Below the pieces are notes generated by a model. It was not told the origin of the DNA. It was given only the letters and a program-made list of their open reading frames with translations, and searched no databases. The position numbers and the translations under genes were made by a program. Shown one piece after another: positions 62,807 through 64,000 of a stretch of 64,000 nt of DNA. Origin of the DNA: Reinekea forsetii (lineage in GTDB: Bacteria > Pseudomonadota > Gammaproteobacteria > Pseudomonadales > Natronospirillaceae); assembly GCF_002795845.1 (NCBI RefSeq), contig NZ_CP011797.1:388501-452500 (forward strand). Reading direction: 5' to 3'. Every line of letters starts with the position of its first letter. Positions within the stretch are counted from its first letter, which is position 1.

Positions 62807-63703
62807 ATGGATCTTCGAGCGTTACGTCAATTTATACATCTGTCGCAAACCCTGCACTACGGTAAAACATCCGAGGCAATGCACGTCAGTCCATCTACAT
62901 TGAGCCGCAGTATTGCGCGTTTGGAGGATGAGCTCGGTGCTACCCTATTTGAGCGGGATAACCGAACCGTGGTTCTGACCCAGGCGGGACGGCAGTTTCG
63001 GGAGTTCTCAGAGACGACCCTGACGCACTGGCAAGATCTTAAGCATCAGCTGAAAAATGATCCGATTGAATTGACCGGTCAAATACGGCTTTATTGCTCT
63101 GTCACCGCAACCTATTCGGTGATGTCAGAGCTACTGACCCGATTTCGTGGGGAATACCCAAACATCGAAGTGATACTGGAGACCGGCGATACCGCGCAAG
63201 CGATTCAACGGGTTATGGACGATGAGGTCGACATAGCCGTGGCCCCCTTGCCCGACCAATTGCCCAACCCGCTCTTGTTTAAGTCATTGGTGGTGACCTC
63301 ATTAGACTTTATTGGACCGACCGCCGACGGGCCCGTCAGTGCGTTGTTGGCGCAAAATCCGATTCCTTGGGGGCAGGTGCCCTTTATTATGTCGGAATTT
63401 GGCCTGACCCGAAAACGGCTTGACCATTGGTTTCGGGGTTCGAGTATCAAACCCAAGGTCTATGCTCAGGTCGCCGGCCACGAAGCCATCGTCGCCATGG
63501 TCGGCTTAGGGTTAGGCGTTGGCGTTGTACCCGCCTTGGTGACCGAAAATAGCCCGCTTAAAGATAAGATTCGTACCATTGCGGTAGAGAAAAAGCTGCA
63601 GCCCTTCGACGTCGGTGTGTGTGTATTAAATCGGCGATTACAGGACCCGTTAGTCCATGCCTTTTGGAAGACGGCACAAAAAATTCAGCAAGAGAGTAAC
63701 TAA
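62807..63703 (+). CDS. ilvY: LysR-family activator IlvY
   Basis: Positive regulator of ilvC that responds to acetolactate or acetohydroxybutyrate. The N-terminal winged helix-turn-helix is very close to E. coli IlvY (MDLRALRQFIHLSQTLHYGK and AMHVSPSTLSRSIARLEDEL, then FERDNRTVVLTQAG). The effector domain has LYCSVTATYSVMSELLTRFR and AGHEAIVAMVGLGLGVGVVP. It is 298 residues. The divergent ilvC supports the assignment. Its stop shares a base with the following pssA start (TAATG), so the two are probably co-transcribed. Confidence 0.93.
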   Translation: MDLRALRQFIHLSQTLHYGKTSEAMHVSPSTLSRSIARLEDELGATLFERDNRTVVLTQAGRQFREFSETTLTHWQDLKHQLKNDPIELTGQIRLYCSVTATYSVMSELLTRFRGEYPNIEVILETGDTAQAIQRVMDDEVDIAVAPLPDQLPNPLLFKSLVVTSLDFIGPTADGPVSALLAQNPIPWGQVPFIMSEFGLTRKRLDHWFRGSSIKPKVYAQVAGHEAIVAMVGLGLGVGVVPALVTENSPLKDKIRTIAVEKKLQPFDVGVCVLNRRLQDPLVHAFWKTAQKIQQESN

Positions 63704-64000
63704 TGTCGACCAAAAATGAATCAATAGTAGAGCCAGAAACGGAAACGGAAACGGAAACGGAAACAGTCGCTGTCGCCGAGACCAACCTGCGCCGCGGGGT
63801 CTATTTGATCCCCAATCTATTAACCACCAGCGCTCTGTTTGCCGGCTTTTTTGCCATCATCTCGTCGATCAATGGTGACTTTGAAAAGGCCTGTATTGCC
63901 ATCTTTGTCGCGCAATTGCTCGATGGAGCCGACGGTCGGGTGGCCCGGATGACCCATACACAATCGGAATTTGGTGCGCAATATGACAGCATGTCAGACT
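63703..64000 (+). CDS. pssA: CDP-diacylglycerol--serine O-phosphatidyltransferase PssA, N-terminal part
   Basis: Membrane enzyme making phosphatidylserine, the precursor of phosphatidylethanolamine; the gene runs off the right edge. After an acidic N-terminal tail of alternating Glu-Thr (ETETETETET) comes RRGVYLIPNLLTTSALFAGF, the first membrane helix of the type I PssA family. The CDP-alcohol phosphotransferase motif follows (LLDGADGRVARMTHT, then SEFGAQYDSMSD), complete with its aspartates. The ATG overlaps the ilvY stop. The acidic repeat is encoded by a hexanucleotide tandem repeat. Confidence 0.9.
   Translation, partial: MSTKNESIVEPETETETETETVAVAETNLRRGVYLIPNLLTTSALFAGFFAIISSINGDFEKACIAIFVAQLLDGADGRVARMTHTQSEFGAQYDSMSD
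63736..63765 (+). repeat. GAAACG hexanucleotide tandem repeat in pssA
   Basis: Four perfect GAAACG units (63736-63759) and a fifth, GAAACA, encode five Glu-Thr pairs. Because the unit is 6 bp, slippage would change tail length without shifting the frame. Confidence 0.9.

Overview
The window is ordinary-looking chromosome of a gammaproteobacterium, most likely a free-living or marine member of the Oceanospirillales/Pseudomonadales neighbourhood. Support comes from gene order. The block rpsT, murJ, ribF, ileS, fkpB, ispH, fimU-pilV-pilW-pilX-pilY1-pilY2-pilE, with pilR and pilS beyond it, follows the Pseudomonas layout as I recall it. The bamD/rluD-pgeF-clpB, phoB/ubiA/ubiC and ilvI-ilvH/ilvC/ilvY blocks are also classical gammaproteobacterial arrangements. 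Most genes are GC-rich. No plasmid, phage, transposase, integrase or CRISPR array was seen.

Layout. 0-9.4 kb: phosphate response regulator phoB (with the first codons of phoR), ubiquinone entry genes ubiC-ubiA, HU, an adenylate-kinase-like protein, speA, ridA, a 50-residue small ORF, a lipid A acyltransferase, a lone cobT and an HTH regulator. 9.4-12.3 kb: a 975-residue TPR/GGDEF protein whose N-terminus looks like a decayed STAND ATPase. 12.5-17.7 kb: an AT-richer sugar ABC transporter locus in divergent arrangement (ATPase and ROK regulator to the left, binding protein and an unusually long permease to the right) around a perfect 19-bp inverted repeat, ending in decayed coding sequence beside tRNA-Leu(UAG). 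18-22 kb: a PAS membrane protein, ettA and glyA. 22-27.4 kb: tryptophan genes as two divergent units, trpR-trpE-trpG leftward and trpG/pabA-trpD-trpC plus a small membrane protein rightward, with TrpR-operator-like DNA between them. 27.5-32 kb: a DeaD-type helicase with a long leader, an FMN alpha-hydroxy-acid dehydrogenase and a LysR regulator. 32-50.6 kb: the Pseudomonas-like rpsT-to-pilS block, in which lspA is missing from its usual place between ileS and fkpB. 50.7-64 kb: nadE, a HAD phosphatase, bamD, rluD, pgeF, clpB with a sigma-32-type promoter, acetolactate synthase (ilvI-ilvH), ilvC with its activator ilvY, and the start of pssA.

How the genes work together. The window mixes core amino-acid synthesis (Trp, Ile/Val, Gly, polyamines), cofactor synthesis (ubiquinone, FAD, NAD, isoprenoids), envelope biogenesis (MurJ, LpxL-like, BamD, PssA) and the minor-pilin/PilY1 priming complex of type IV pili with its PilS-PilR control. 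Regulation visible in the DNA includes several strong intrinsic terminators (some serving both strands), a TrpR-like operator at trpR that may make the trpR message leaderless, a sigma-32-like clpB promoter and an IlvY-type LysR box. I did not find a convincing wholly new multi-gene system. The items most worth a second look are the absent lspA, the double-trpG divergent trp locus with its compact TrpR, the degenerate-STAND/TPR/GGDEF protein, the sugar transporter with its extra membrane domain and perfect operator-like repeat, and two small genes.
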